A stretch of DNA of 43,886 nucleotides from Acidobacteriota bacterium (lineage in GTDB: Bacteria > Actinomycetota > Acidimicrobiia > Spongiisociales > ZC4RG35). Below the pieces are notes generated by a model, which worked only from the letters and a program-made list of their open reading frames with translations, ran no database searches and was not told the origin of the DNA. A program made the position numbers and the translations under genes. Where the stretch lies: the NCBI GenBank assembly GCA_004356805.1, contig SMXW01000111.1, positions 1 through 43,886 of the forward strand, given 5' to 3'. Below are positions 26,108-35,159 of the stretch, piece after piece. Position 1 is the stretch's first letter, and every line of letters starts with the position of its first letter.

Positions 26108-27466
26108 ATGGCAACGCTGCTCATTCGCAACTCCGAGATTCTGGTCACGATGGACGGAGCGGAGATTGGCGGTGGCGGGCTGTTCGCGAGGGACGGTTGG
26201 ATCGAGCAGGTGGGACCGACACATGAGCTCCCCGAGGACGCTGATGAGATAGTGGACCTCTCGGGTCATGTTGTGTTGCCTGGCCTGGTCAACACTCATC
26301 ATCATCTGTATCAGACGCTGACGCGGGTCATCCCCGAGGCGCAGAACGCCGGTCTCTTCGACTGGCTTCGAGCTCTCTACCCGATCTGGGCGAGGATGAC
26401 ACCGGACCACGTGCGGGTTTCGACGACGCTAGGACTTGTCGAACTCGCCCTGAGCGGAGCTACCACCGTGTTCGATCATCACTATCTCTGGCCAAACGGT
26501 TGCCGGATCGATGATCAGTTCGAGGGGGCGGCCCTTCTTGGCATCAGGTTCCACGCATCCAGAGGCGCGATGAGCCTCGGTGAGTCTGATGGCGGGTTGC
26601 CCCCCGACTCGGTCGTGGAGTCCGAAGACCGCATCATCAGGGAATCCAAGAGGGCGGTCGACGAGTTTCATGATCCAGAGCGTGGTTCACGTCGACGGGT
26701 GGTCCTGGCTCCGACCTCACCGTTCTCGGTGAGCGGGGCTCTGATGACAGAGTCTGCCGCTCTGGCCCGGGACCTTGGCGTGCGCCTCCATACCCACCTG
26801 GCGGAGACGGCGGATGAGGAGGAATTCTGTCTTGCCCGATTCGGGCGGCGTCCTGTCGAGTACATGGAGGATCTGGGATGGGTTGGGGCGGATGTCTGGT
26901 ATGCCCAAGCGGTACATGTTTCCGAAGACGAGATTGCGCGCATGGCGGCGTCGGGGACGGGTGTTGCCCACTGCCCAACTTCGAACATGAGACTCGGTTC
27001 CGGGCTTGCCCCGGTTTCCAGTTATCTCAACGCCGGTGTGCCGGTAGGCCTGGGTGTCGACGGTTCGGCGTCCAACGACGCGTCGCATATGCTGGGCGAG
27101 GCCCGTCAAGCCATGCTTCTCAGCCGTCTCGGGACGTCCCCCGGAGTTGGTGAGGGCAGTCAGATGACTGCCCGAACGGCGCTCGAACTGGCCACCGTCG
27201 GAGGGGCGCAGGTCTTGGGGCGTGACGACGTCGGAGTGCTGAAACCGGGCTATGCGGCTGACATCGTGGCGGTTGGTCTCGACCGGGTGGAATTCGCCGG
27301 TGCCCGACATGATCCGGTGGCAGCCCTGGTGTTTTGTTCCCCGGCAAGAGTCGATCACTCCTGGGTAGGGGGATCGAGGCTGGTCGAGGATGGGCATGTG
27401 GTTGGGGTCGATGTCGGTACTCTCGTCGAGGAGCACAACCGTCTCGCAGCAGATCTGGTGGACTAG
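26108..27466 (+). CDS. 8-Oxoguanine deaminase
   Basis: This amidohydrolase-superfamily enzyme of 452 residues is close to the ATZ/TRZ-like group. The N-terminal sandwich precedes the metal site VNTHHHLYQTLTR (HxH at 64-66), with GATTVFDHHYLWP, HTHLAET and DGSASNDASHM later, and the closing ADIVAVGLD strand. NTHHHLYQTLTRV...AQNAGLFDWLRALYPIWA is characteristic of 8-oxoguanine deaminases, which convert 8-oxoguanine to urate; guanine deaminase or another heterocycle deaminase is the alternative. Its place just before the xanthine dehydrogenase genes fits entry of oxidised guanine into the urate pathway. ATG at 26102 is an alternative start. Confidence 0.85.
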   Translation: MATLLIRNSEILVTMDGAEIGGGGLFARDGWIEQVGPTHELPEDADEIVDLSGHVVLPGLVNTHHHLYQTLTRVIPEAQNAGLFDWLRALYPIWARMTPDHVRVSTTLGLVELALSGATTVFDHHYLWPNGCRIDDQFEGAALLGIRFHASRGAMSLGESDGGLPPDSVVESEDRIIRESKRAVDEFHDPERGSRRRVVLAPTSPFSVSGALMTESAALARDLGVRLHTHLAETADEEEFCLARFGRRPVEYMEDLGWVGADVWYAQAVHVSEDEIARMAASGTGVAHCPTSNMRLGSGLAPVSSYLNAGVPVGLGVDGSASNDASHMLGEARQAMLLSRLGTSPGVGEGSQMTARTALELATVGGAQVLGRDDVGVLKPGYAADIVAVGLDRVEFAGARHDPVAALVFCSPARVDHSWVGGSRLVEDGHVVGVDVGTLVEEHNRLAADLVD

Positions 27467-27486
27467 TGATCCGCTAGTTTCTGATC

Positions 27487-28281
27487 GTGGAAGTTCACCA
27501 CCCGACATCGCTGCCCGACGCTCTGCGAGCTGTAGCCGCCGGGGCAACTCCTCTGGCCGGGGGTACCGACCTAATGGTCGAGATCAACTTCGGGCATGCG
27601 CTTCCCGACCATGTCGTGGGCTTGAGGAGAGTCGAGGAGCTCAACTCATGGGAGGACAGCCGCATCGGCGCCGGGGTCACCTGGCGTCGCATCGACGAAA
27701 AGGGGCCGACGGCCTTGGCTGAGGCGGCGCGGACCGTTGGATCACCTCAGATCCGGAATGCGGGGACGATAGGCGGGAATGTGGCGACGGCCAGCCCGGC
27801 GGGCGACGGACTTCCGTTTCTCGCGGCGGTCGACGCGTCGATCGAGCTCGTTTCGCCCACAAGCACCCGCCATCTTCTGTGGAGCGACTTCTTCGTTGGT
27901 GTGAAGCAGACCGCCAAGGCCCCCGACGAGTTGATCGTCGCAATCCAACTCCCCGAGCGGCTTCCATCTCGCCAGGCTTTCGGGAAGGTCGGCTCGCGAA
28001 ACGCCATGGTCATAGCCACGGTCGGATGTGTTGTCACCAGGGACGACGACGGAAAGACGACGGTCGCGCTGGGGTCTGTCGCTCCCACTCCCATCCGGGC
28101 GTTTCGGGCCGAGGAGATGATCTCAGCCGAGACCAGCCCTTCCGAGTCTGCGTTGTTCGAGTTCCAGCGTCTTGTCAGCGAAGACGTCCGGCCCATCACC
28201 GACCACCGGTCCACCGAGGAATACAGGAGGCATGCGGCGGGAGTCCTGGCGCGACGACTTCTCGAAAGGTGTTTGCGATGA
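27487..28281 (+). CDS. Xanthine dehydrogenase, FAD-binding subunit
   Basis: The 264-residue medium subunit belongs to the xanthine dehydrogenase/CO dehydrogenase CoxM type. It has the FAD-binding AGGTDLM at 24-30 and TIGGNVATASPAGD near 95-108, then the C-terminal CODH flavoprotein domain. It passes electrons from the iron-sulfur subunit to FAD and on to the acceptor (NAD+ or another). The GTG start is 20 bp after the deaminase stop. The stop overlaps the next start (ATGA), and the three subunits form a tightly coupled operon. Confidence 0.9.
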   Translation: MEVHHPTSLPDALRAVAAGATPLAGGTDLMVEINFGHALPDHVVGLRRVEELNSWEDSRIGAGVTWRRIDEKGPTALAEAARTVGSPQIRNAGTIGGNVATASPAGDGLPFLAAVDASIELVSPTSTRHLLWSDFFVGVKQTAKAPDELIVAIQLPERLPSRQAFGKVGSRNAMVIATVGCVVTRDDDGKTTVALGSVAPTPIRAFRAEEMISAETSPSESALFEFQRLVSEDVRPITDHRSTEEYRRHAAGVLARRLLERCLR

Positions 28282-28739
28282 TTGTGTCGTTCTCCCTCAA
28301 CGGGTCTCCGGCAAGCGGTCGTGTGGAGCGACCGATCAGTCTTCTCGACTTCCTTCGAGACGAGCTCAAGGCCATCGGATCCAAGAGTGCGTGCGACCAA
28401 GGGGAGTGCGGTTCTTGCTCGGTGATCCTCGACGGTGTGGTTGTGTGCTCGTGCCTGGTCATGGCGGCCGACGTGGAAGGTTCCACTGTCACGACAGTCG
28501 AGGGTCTCGAGTCAGAGGGGACTCTCAGCGCCGTCCAGCAGGCGATGCACGAGGCCGGAGCGGTTCAATGTGGTTTCTGCACGCCGGGCATCGTCGTTGC
28601 AGCTACCGATCTCTTCTCCCATAATTCCAGTCCGACCACAAGGGAGATCAAGGAGGCCCTGGCAGGGAACATCTGTCGCTGTACAGGATATGGGGCGATC
28701 ATTCGCGCCTTCGAGACCCTGGCCGGGGAGTCAACATGA
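28278..28739 (+). CDS. Xanthine dehydrogenase, [2Fe-2S] subunit
   Basis: The 153-residue small subunit carries two clusters. The plant-ferredoxin-type N-terminal set is C39, C44, C47 and C59 (CDQGECGSC). The C-terminal four-helix set is C98, C101, C133 and C135 (CGFC, CRC). It relays electrons from the molybdenum site to FAD. The ATG overlaps the FAD-subunit stop and its own stop overlaps the large-subunit start. The arrangement FAD, Fe-S, Mo is that of many bacterial xanthine dehydrogenase and related hydroxylase operons. Confidence 0.93.
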   Translation: MIVSFSLNGSPASGRVERPISLLDFLRDELKAIGSKSACDQGECGSCSVILDGVVVCSCLVMAADVEGSTVTTVEGLESEGTLSAVQQAMHEAGAVQCGFCTPGIVVAATDLFSHNSSPTTREIKEALAGNICRCTGYGAIIRAFETLAGEST

Positions 28740-30949
28740 CCGTTCGGACCGAACAACCCTCGTCTCGAATCGACGATGGCATTGGCGAGTCAGCCCTTCG
28801 ACCCGACGGCATCGCCAAGCTAAAGGGCGAATTCGAGTACGCCCAGGACCAGTGGGTAGAAGGAATGCTTTGGGGCGCGACCACACGCAGTCCACACCCT
28901 CATGCCCGCATACTCTCGATCGATGTTGCTCCAGCCCTGGCCATCGGAGGGGTCCACGCTGTCTTGACAGCCGACGACGTGCCCGGGCGAGCATCGTTTG
29001 GGCTGGAACACCCCGACCAGCCTGTTCTTGCAAAGGAGATGGTGAACTTCTGGGGTGAACCGGTGGCCATTGTCGCCGCCGAGGACGATGCCACTGCTCG
29101 AAGGGCAGCGGCAGCCGTCGTTGTGGAGTACGAGCGTCTCGAACCCCTCACCGATCCCGAAGATGCCGATCTCCGTGATGAGGTGTTCCAGAGGATGCGG
29201 ATTCGGCGAGGCGACCAGAGCGCCTCGGGATCAGTGGTGGTCGAGGGCTTCTACGAGGTGGGCATGCAAGACCAGGCTCCGCTCGGAACCGAAGCTGGGC
29301 TGGCGGTTCCCGACGGCCACGGAGGTGTGGACCTCTATGCAACGAGCCAGTTCGTCCACGCCGATCACGAACAGGTCGTGGCCAGTCTCGGATTGCGTCC
29401 CGAGCAGGTGCGGGCTCACCCGACGGGCATCGGAGGGGCGTTTGGGGCGAGGGAGGACGTGAATCTTCACATTCACCTCTGCCTTCTGGCGCTGCACACC
29501 AGCCAACCGGTCAAGATGGTCTATCACCGATCAGAATCGTTCACGGGCCATGTCCATCGACACCCGGCACGCATGTGGTACCGGCACGAGGCAGATGAGG
29601 ACGGGAACCTCGTCCGGGTTCGAGCGAAGGTCTTGATCGACGGCGGCGCCTACGCGTCGACTACGGCGGCGGTGCTGGCCAACGCTTGCTATTTTGCTGT
29701 CGGCCCCTACAACTGCGAATCGGTCAGCGTCGACGGTGTGGGAACTCGTACCAACAACCCACCGTGTGGGGCAATGCGGGGATTTGGGGCTGTCCAGGTC
29801 TGTTTTGCTCATGAGGCGCAGATGGATCGACTGGCAGACGCTTTGGGAATGGATCCCCTGGAGCTACGCCGGAAGAATGCTCTGGAGTCCGGCGATTCGA
29901 TGCCAACCACCGGGCAGGTCATCGAAACCCCACTACCCACTGTCGAAGTGATCGACTCTCTTGCAGCGATGCCGATTCCCGAAGAGTCTGAGCGCGCGGG
30001 GTTACCCGGGGGAAGCGGTTTGACCACCGAAGAGCATCACGTCGTCCGTGGCATCGGCTATGCGGTGGGTATCAAGAATCTGGGTTTCTCCGAGGGTTTC
30101 GACGACTTTGCCCAAGCACGGGTGTTGCTCACACCCGGGGGAGCGATCGTGGAAACGGCCGCAATCGAGGTTGGTCAAGGCCTGGTCACAATTCTCGCCC
30201 AGATCGTCAGGTCCTCAATGGGTGTGTCTTCTGTGGAGGTGCGTCACGTTGACACCTCCAAAATCGATTCTGCCGGCTCCACATCGGCGTCACGTCAGAC
30301 ACAGATGTCCGGCGGAGCGACACTCGAAGCCAGTTCGCGTCTCCGAGCGCGGATCCTCGAGCACTTCGCCGGGGATGACCTCAATGATGAAGGGGTCTGG
30401 CGGGACGGGGAACTTGTGGTCCCCATGTCTCGTGTCACCGAGGACAAATGGGAAGAGACGGTCACTTTCAGACATCCACCGACGTCTCCCCCAGACGGTG
30501 ACGGTCAGGGTGTGGTCCATGCTGACTTCGCGTTGGCTGCTCACAGGGCTGTCGTGGATGTCGATCCAGAGTTGGGTCTGGTGACGGTTGTTCGGGTCGA
30601 CACGGCTCAGGACGTAGGGAAGGCTCTCAATCCCCAGTCGGTCGTTGGTCAGATCGAAGGAGGGATCATGCAGGGAGTGGGCCTGGCCATCATGGAAGAG
30701 CTGATTCTGGACCATGGTGTGATTCGAAATCCGAATTTCACCGACTACCTACTTCCGACGATTCTCGATGCACCCGACGTGGAAGCGCTCCTCATCGAGA
30801 AGGAGGGCTCCTGGGGGCCGTTTGGAGCCAAAGGTGTCGGGGAGCCCCCAACCATCTCATCGACGGCGGCCGTGGCAGCAGCGATAAGAAACGCCACAGG
30901 GCGGGCCATCAACCGTGTCCCGGTGAGACCTCAGGACATAGCCCTCTGA
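28736..30949 (+). CDS. Xanthine dehydrogenase-family molybdenum subunit
   Basis: The 737-residue large subunit of the xanthine oxidase family hydroxylates purines at the molybdopterin site. It has GIGGAFGARED near 235 (the Q/G loop), PPCGAMRGFGAVQ binding the cofactor near 343, and the C-terminal base loop FGAKGVGEPP with the catalytic Glu near residue 700. Purine substrate is inferred from the flanking purine genes; related aldehyde or nicotinate hydroxylases share these motifs. No XdhC-type insertion chaperone is seen here. The adenine deaminase gene starts 5 bp later. Confidence 0.9.
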   Translation: MTVRTEQPSSRIDDGIGESALRPDGIAKLKGEFEYAQDQWVEGMLWGATTRSPHPHARILSIDVAPALAIGGVHAVLTADDVPGRASFGLEHPDQPVLAKEMVNFWGEPVAIVAAEDDATARRAAAAVVVEYERLEPLTDPEDADLRDEVFQRMRIRRGDQSASGSVVVEGFYEVGMQDQAPLGTEAGLAVPDGHGGVDLYATSQFVHADHEQVVASLGLRPEQVRAHPTGIGGAFGAREDVNLHIHLCLLALHTSQPVKMVYHRSESFTGHVHRHPARMWYRHEADEDGNLVRVRAKVLIDGGAYASTTAAVLANACYFAVGPYNCESVSVDGVGTRTNNPPCGAMRGFGAVQVCFAHEAQMDRLADALGMDPLELRRKNALESGDSMPTTGQVIETPLPTVEVIDSLAAMPIPEESERAGLPGGSGLTTEEHHVVRGIGYAVGIKNLGFSEGFDDFAQARVLLTPGGAIVETAAIEVGQGLVTILAQIVRSSMGVSSVEVRHVDTSKIDSAGSTSASRQTQMSGGATLEASSRLRARILEHFAGDDLNDEGVWRDGELVVPMSRVTEDKWEETVTFRHPPTSPPDGDGQGVVHADFALAAHRAVVDVDPELGLVTVVRVDTAQDVGKALNPQSVVGQIEGGIMQGVGLAIMEELILDHGVIRNPNFTDYLLPTILDAPDVEALLIEKEGSWGPFGAKGVGEPPTISSTAAVAAAIRNATGRAINRVPVRPQDIAL

Positions 30950-30954
30950 GCGGC

Positions 30955-31965
30955 ATGGACAGGTTCGTGCGCTCACTGCCGAAGGCGGAGCTCCACGTTC
31001 ACATCGAGGGCACGCTCGAACCTGAGATGATGTTTCGGCTGGGGGAGCGCAATGGCTTCGATCTGCCTTTTGAGAGTGTTGATCGTCTAGCGGAGGCGTA
31101 TCACTTCACCAATCTCCAGTCGTTTCTCGATATCTACTACCAGGGAGCGGCCGTCTTGCAGACGCCGAGCGACTTCTACGACTTGATGGCTGCCTATCTC
31201 GATCGGGCGGCCGCCGATGGGGTGCGTCATGCCGAGATCTTCTTTGATCCCCAGACCCATACCAAGCGAGGAATTGGGCTCGAAGTCGTTATGGGAGGCT
31301 TCCGTGAGGCCATCGCCGACGCCCGATCTGGTTCTGGGGTGACGGCCGATCTGATCCTTTGCTTTCTCCGGCACCTGAGTGGCGAGGACGCAGTGGCCAC
31401 GCTTATCGCTGCGGAGCCCCACCTCGACGGGGTGATTGCTGTCGGCCTCGATTCCTCCGAGGTGGGTAACCCGCCGGAGTTGTTCTCTGATGCCTTCCGT
31501 TTGGCGCGGGACCTCGGTCTGAGAACGGTGGCGCACGCTGGAGAGGAGGGCCCACCCGAGTACGTAGTCGGGGCCCTCGACACGCTGGGGGTCGAACGGA
31601 TCGACCATGGGGGTCGAAGTCTCGAGGACCCGCAATTGGTGGAGCGCCTGAGGCGTGACCAGGTGCCCTTGACAATGTGCCCGCTATCGGGTGTGGCTCT
31701 CAATATCGTGGAGCAACTCGAGGATCACCCGATTGCCGCCATGGTCGAAGGTGGGCTGCTCGTGAGCGTGAACTCCGACGATCCGGCCTACTTCGGCGGT
31801 TACGTCGGAGACAACTACCTGGCCCTGGAGAGGTCTCTTGGTTGGGGATCCGATGATCTCGCCGGCCTGGCACGCAACTCGATCACATCGTCATTTCTCG
31901 ACGATGAGCGGAAGATGGTGCTTGTCGCCGAGATCGATACGGTCCTATCGGGGCACAAGGGCTAG
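30955..31965 (+). CDS. Adenine deaminase (adenosine-deaminase family)
   Basis: This 336-residue Zn-dependent deaminase has LPKAELHVHIEGTLEPEMMF at its start (metal ligands H14, H16), VAHAGEEGPPEY with the catalytic Glu, ERIDHGG and NSDDPAYFGG. FFDPQTHTKRG, FLDIYYQGAAVL and GLDSSEVGNPPE are characteristic of the bacterial/fungal adenine deaminases (Aah1-like) rather than true adenosine deaminases. It would make hypoxanthine for the xanthine dehydrogenase encoded 5 bp upstream. Its 3' end overlaps the convergent thioesterase gene by 21 bp. Confidence 0.88.
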   Translation: MDRFVRSLPKAELHVHIEGTLEPEMMFRLGERNGFDLPFESVDRLAEAYHFTNLQSFLDIYYQGAAVLQTPSDFYDLMAAYLDRAAADGVRHAEIFFDPQTHTKRGIGLEVVMGGFREAIADARSGSGVTADLILCFLRHLSGEDAVATLIAAEPHLDGVIAVGLDSSEVGNPPELFSDAFRLARDLGLRTVAHAGEEGPPEYVVGALDTLGVERIDHGGRSLEDPQLVERLRRDQVPLTMCPLSGVALNIVEQLEDHPIAAMVEGGLLVSVNSDDPAYFGGYVGDNYLALERSLGWGSDDLAGLARNSITSSFLDDERKMVLVAEIDTVLSGHKG

Positions 31966-32742
31966 CTGTCTCGACTGGGCAACGAGGTTGTCCTCCTCGT
32001 CCCAGAACTCACCGTCCTCCTCGAGGAGACCTCCGGTGACAAACCGGGTGCGAAAATGACACTTGAGCCAGCCGCCAGGATGGGGGTTACGAATGTGCAC
32101 AGTCAACTCGAGCGTTGGCGTCCATTTGAATGGCAGATTGGTATTGAACACCGCAGGAGGGAAGGCATCGGATGCCAGCACTACCGCCAGCGGATCGGGT
32201 TTTTCACCTTCGAGCAGTCGAAACCAACCTCGCACCCGGGCCATCCCGGTGCGCTCCCCGATGAGGCCGGCGGCGTCTTCAGGGTGAATCATGACTCTCA
32301 CCTTGTCCATCAAAGGCGGGGGAAAGGGGCCATCCACCGACGGAGTGGCTTGCACGCACTCACTGGGAGGTGGCAGGTCGAAGGAAGGCATATCGACGAG
32401 TCTGCTTTCGCTGATCTTGCGATCGGATTTGGCGTAGGTCCCAATGACGGTGAGCAGGGGGCGCTCATCACTGGAGACCTCGGCGTGGAAGGTTGAGAAC
32501 TCCTTACCTACCTTGACCGGCCTGACCTGGACGGCTATCGGCCCGGATCGGCCGGGATTGGTGAAGTAACCCGTGATCGAGACCAATTCGCGCCCTTGAG
32601 CCTCGTGCGTCATGGATCTGGCGGCGATTGTCAGGACATAGCCGCCATTGGCTATTCCGAAGATGTCCCATCCCGAATGGATTCGTCCCGTGTAGTTCGC
32701 CTCATCTTGACGGACGACGGCGGTTGCCTCTGCAAAGCTCAA
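31945..32742 (-). CDS. TesB-like acyl-CoA thioesterase (hotdog fold)
   Basis: The 265-residue protein has two hotdog domains, as in TesB-like/4HBT_3 thioesterases. The N-terminal part carries HSGWDIFGIANGGYVLTIAARSM (about 22-44), the substrate-helix segment, and the C-terminal part ends FVTGGLLEEDGEFWDEEDNLVAQSRQLAL, the typical terminal strand with SRQLA. The acyl substrate is unknown. The TTG start overlaps the purM stop (TTGA), making it the last gene of a purF-purM-thioesterase unit. The 3' end overlaps the convergent adenine deaminase gene by 21 bp. Confidence 0.85.
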   Translation of the reverse strand: MSFAEATAVVRQDEANYTGRIHSGWDIFGIANGGYVLTIAARSMTHEAQGRELVSITGYFTNPGRSGPIAVQVRPVKVGKEFSTFHAEVSSDERPLLTVIGTYAKSDRKISESRLVDMPSFDLPPPSECVQATPSVDGPFPPPLMDKVRVMIHPEDAAGLIGERTGMARVRGWFRLLEGEKPDPLAVVLASDAFPPAVFNTNLPFKWTPTLELTVHIRNPHPGGWLKCHFRTRFVTGGLLEEDGEFWDEEDNLVAQSRQLALVPR

Positions 32743-33713
32743 GTCAGCGTCACTCCACCGCCGTTCGAGATCCGACCGATGACTGTCGGGTGGTGTCGAC
32801 CGATTGCGGCAAGCACGTCGCTTGTAGCACCTGGCTCAACGACGATGCAGAAACCGATCCCCATGTTGAACGTGCGGAACATCTCGTTCTGTTCCACTCC
32901 GCGATCGGAAACGAGATCGAATACTGCTGGAATCTGCCAGGCCGAAGTGTCGACGGTTGCCCCAAGACCTTCGGGGACGACTCGCGCGAGGTTCCCCGCG
33001 ATGCCACCACCCGTGATGTGGGCAGCGGCGTGGACGCCGCCCGTCGCAACAGCCTCGAGAACAGTTGGCGAGTAGATAACAGACGCCTCGAGAAGCGCAG
33101 CTGCGTGGTTCTCGATGTCATCGCCTAGGACCTCCCTGACCAGGGAGAAGCCATTGGATCGAAGGTTGGGGGATAGGAGACCGACGATTTGGTCACCATC
33201 TCTGACCAGATGGGGTCCCAGTTGTTGCCCCTTCTCCACGACTCCCATGACCGCGCCGGCCAGGTCAACCGCATCGGGTTCCATGACCCCGGGATGCTCC
33301 GCGGTTTCACCACCAAGAAGGGCGCATCCGGCCTCCCGGCAGGCGCGGGCCACTGATCTCACAATCGTCGCGTCCCGTTCGGGTCGAAGCGATCCCACGG
33401 CCATGTAGTCAACGAATCCGAGGGGCTCGGCTCCGACGGCGGCGAGGTCATCGACGCACATGGCGACGAGGTCGGCTCCTACCATGTCCCACACGCCTGC
33501 CCGTCGGGCCAGATCCAGCTTCGTCCCCACACCGTCGGTGGACATCATCAAGACCGGGTTGTCGTAGTCGGGTGGGATCTCGACGCCTGCCGCAAATCCC
33601 CCAAAGACTCCAACGACATTTTCGGTCCATGTCGACCGCACCTCTTCGGAGATGCTGGCCACGTGTCTGGATGCCCCGTCCAGGTCCACCCCCGCATCGC
33701 GGTAGGAAGTCAT
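32739..33713 (-). CDS. purM: Phosphoribosylformylglycinamidine cyclo-ligase
   Basis: This is the AIR synthetase, step five of de novo purine synthesis, ATP-dependent. It has 324 residues with MTSYRDAGVDLDG at the start, MSTDGVGTKLDLA, DLVAMCVDDLAAVGAEPLGFVDYMAV, GGETAEHPGVM and ITGGGIAGNL, all typical PurM signatures. The ATG at 33711-33713 lies 1 bp after the purF stop. Members are usually about 340 residues, so it is normal to slightly short. Confidence 0.95.
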   Translation of the reverse strand: MTSYRDAGVDLDGASRHVASISEEVRSTWTENVVGVFGGFAAGVEIPPDYDNPVLMMSTDGVGTKLDLARRAGVWDMVGADLVAMCVDDLAAVGAEPLGFVDYMAVGSLRPERDATIVRSVARACREAGCALLGGETAEHPGVMEPDAVDLAGAVMGVVEKGQQLGPHLVRDGDQIVGLLSPNLRSNGFSLVREVLGDDIENHAAALLEASVIYSPTVLEAVATGGVHAAAHITGGGIAGNLARVVPEGLGATVDTSAWQIPAVFDLVSDRGVEQNEMFRTFNMGIGFCIVVEPGATSDVLAAIGRHHPTVIGRISNGGGVTLT

Positions 33714-33714
33714 G

Positions 33715-35145
33715 TCAGGATCTCTCGAGATGGAATTTATCAGTCGTGTTGGGTATTTTGGTGGGGTACACCCCCGATAGGCAGGCCGTGCAGAAGCCTG
33801 CATCAGCAACCCCGGTGGCTCCCAGCAGACCGTCGAGAGAGAGGTAGCCGAGCGAGTCGGCACCGAGATGGTCTCGGATCTCATCAACGTCTTTGTGAGC
33901 TGCGATGAGGGTGGATCGGTCGGACGTGTCCATCCCGTAGAAGCAAGGCCAGCGATAGGGGGGAGACGAGACCCGCAGATGAATCTCGGTCGCGCCTGCT
34001 TCGCGAACCATGGCCACCAACTTCCTGGTCGTGGACCCCCGCACAATGGAGTCGTCGACGAGAGTCACACGCTTGCCTGCAAGGTTCTCGAGTATGGGGT
34101 TCAGTTTGAGCCTGATGCCTTGATCACGGAGCATCTGGGTGGGTTCGATGAACGTCCGGCCGACGTAGCGGTTCTTGACCAGGCCATCCGTGTACGGGAT
34201 GCCACTTGCTGCTGCGTAACCTTGAGCGGCCGGTATGCCGGATTCCGGCACTGGCACGATGACATCCGCGTCGACGGGATGTTCCTCCGAGAGGATGCGT
34301 CCCATCTCGTAACGGGCAGCATGAATGCTTCGGCCGTACATCTGACTGTCGGGTCGGGCGAAGTAGACGAACTCGAACAGGCAGAGGCCCGGCTTGACAT
34401 CCTTGAACGGGTAGTAACTCTTCACTCCGTTGGCGTCGATCACGACCATCTCTCCGGCGGCTATCTCCCGAACGAATTTGGCGCCGACGAGATCGAGGGC
34501 AGCCGTTTCGGATGCGAGGACCCAACCCCTCTCGCCGAGTGAGCCAAGGCAGAGCGGTCTGAACCCGTTCGGGTCTCGCAGGCCGACAATCCTTCCCTGA
34601 TCCATCAGCACCAGTGAGAAAGCTCCTTCCCAGGTGGGTGCCACCTCCATCAGGGCAATCTCCAACCCACGGGAGTCGGACCGCTCGTCGTCGATGGCTC
34701 GGGCAACGCCTTCAGCCATCAGATCGGAATCGGTTGTTGCCCCTGATATCCCGAGGGCAGCGGCCAACTCCTCGGTGTTGGTCAGGTTTCCGTTGTGGCC
34801 AAGGGCGACGCTGGTGCTCCCCACCTGTCGATGGGTGGGTTGAGCGTTGGCCCAGTTGCTGGATCCGGTGGTGGAGTAACGGGTGTGACCGATGCCGATG
34901 TGGCCGTCGAGACCCGCCAATGCCGGCTCATCGAAGACCTGGGCGACGAGTCCCATGTCTTTGAACACTGTCACGGTCTCACCGTCTGACGTAGCGATTC
35001 CTGCTGACTCCTGTCCCCGGTGTTGCAGGGCGAAGAGACCGAAGTAGATCAGGTGAGAGATTCGCTCCGTGGTCGAGTAGGCGGCGATGACCCCGCATGC
35101 CTCGCGGGGGCCTTCGACGACAGATATCTGGGCCTCCTCGAGCAC
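33715..35145 (-). CDS. purF: Amidophosphoribosyltransferase
   Basis: This is the first committed enzyme of de novo purine synthesis (PRPP plus glutamine to phosphoribosylamine). The N-terminal nucleophile glutaminase domain has its catalytic Cys in REACGVIAAYS (C17 from the chosen start), following a short propeptide. Next are LQHRGQESAGI and IGHTRYSTTG, then the phosphoribosyltransferase domain with VTLVDDSIVRGSTT. The C-terminus has CTACLSGVYP. GTG at 35145 is chosen because GGAG precedes it and the propeptide length fits actinobacterial PurF. A longer start at 35220 would add residues that belong to the carbonic-anhydrase remnant upstream. It is coupled to purM. Confidence 0.93.
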   Translation of the reverse strand: MLEEAQISVVEGPREACGVIAAYSTTERISHLIYFGLFALQHRGQESAGIATSDGETVTVFKDMGLVAQVFDEPALAGLDGHIGIGHTRYSTTGSSNWANAQPTHRQVGSTSVALGHNGNLTNTEELAAALGISGATTDSDLMAEGVARAIDDERSDSRGLEIALMEVAPTWEGAFSLVLMDQGRIVGLRDPNGFRPLCLGSLGERGWVLASETAALDLVGAKFVREIAAGEMVVIDANGVKSYYPFKDVKPGLCLFEFVYFARPDSQMYGRSIHAARYEMGRILSEEHPVDADVIVPVPESGIPAAQGYAAASGIPYTDGLVKNRYVGRTFIEPTQMLRDQGIRLKLNPILENLAGKRVTLVDDSIVRGSTTRKLVAMVREAGATEIHLRVSSPPYRWPCFYGMDTSDRSTLIAAHKDVDEIRDHLGADSLGYLSLDGLLGATGVADAGFCTACLSGVYPTKIPNTTDKFHLERS

Positions 35146-35159
35146 GTCTCCATCGTAGG

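Noticed and set aside
26717-27547. Long antisense frame (276 codons) opposite 8-oxoguanine deaminase
   Set aside because: It is a shadow of a G+C-rich coding region, with no family resemblance and no initiation signals. Similar shadows opposite copA and acs were also dropped.
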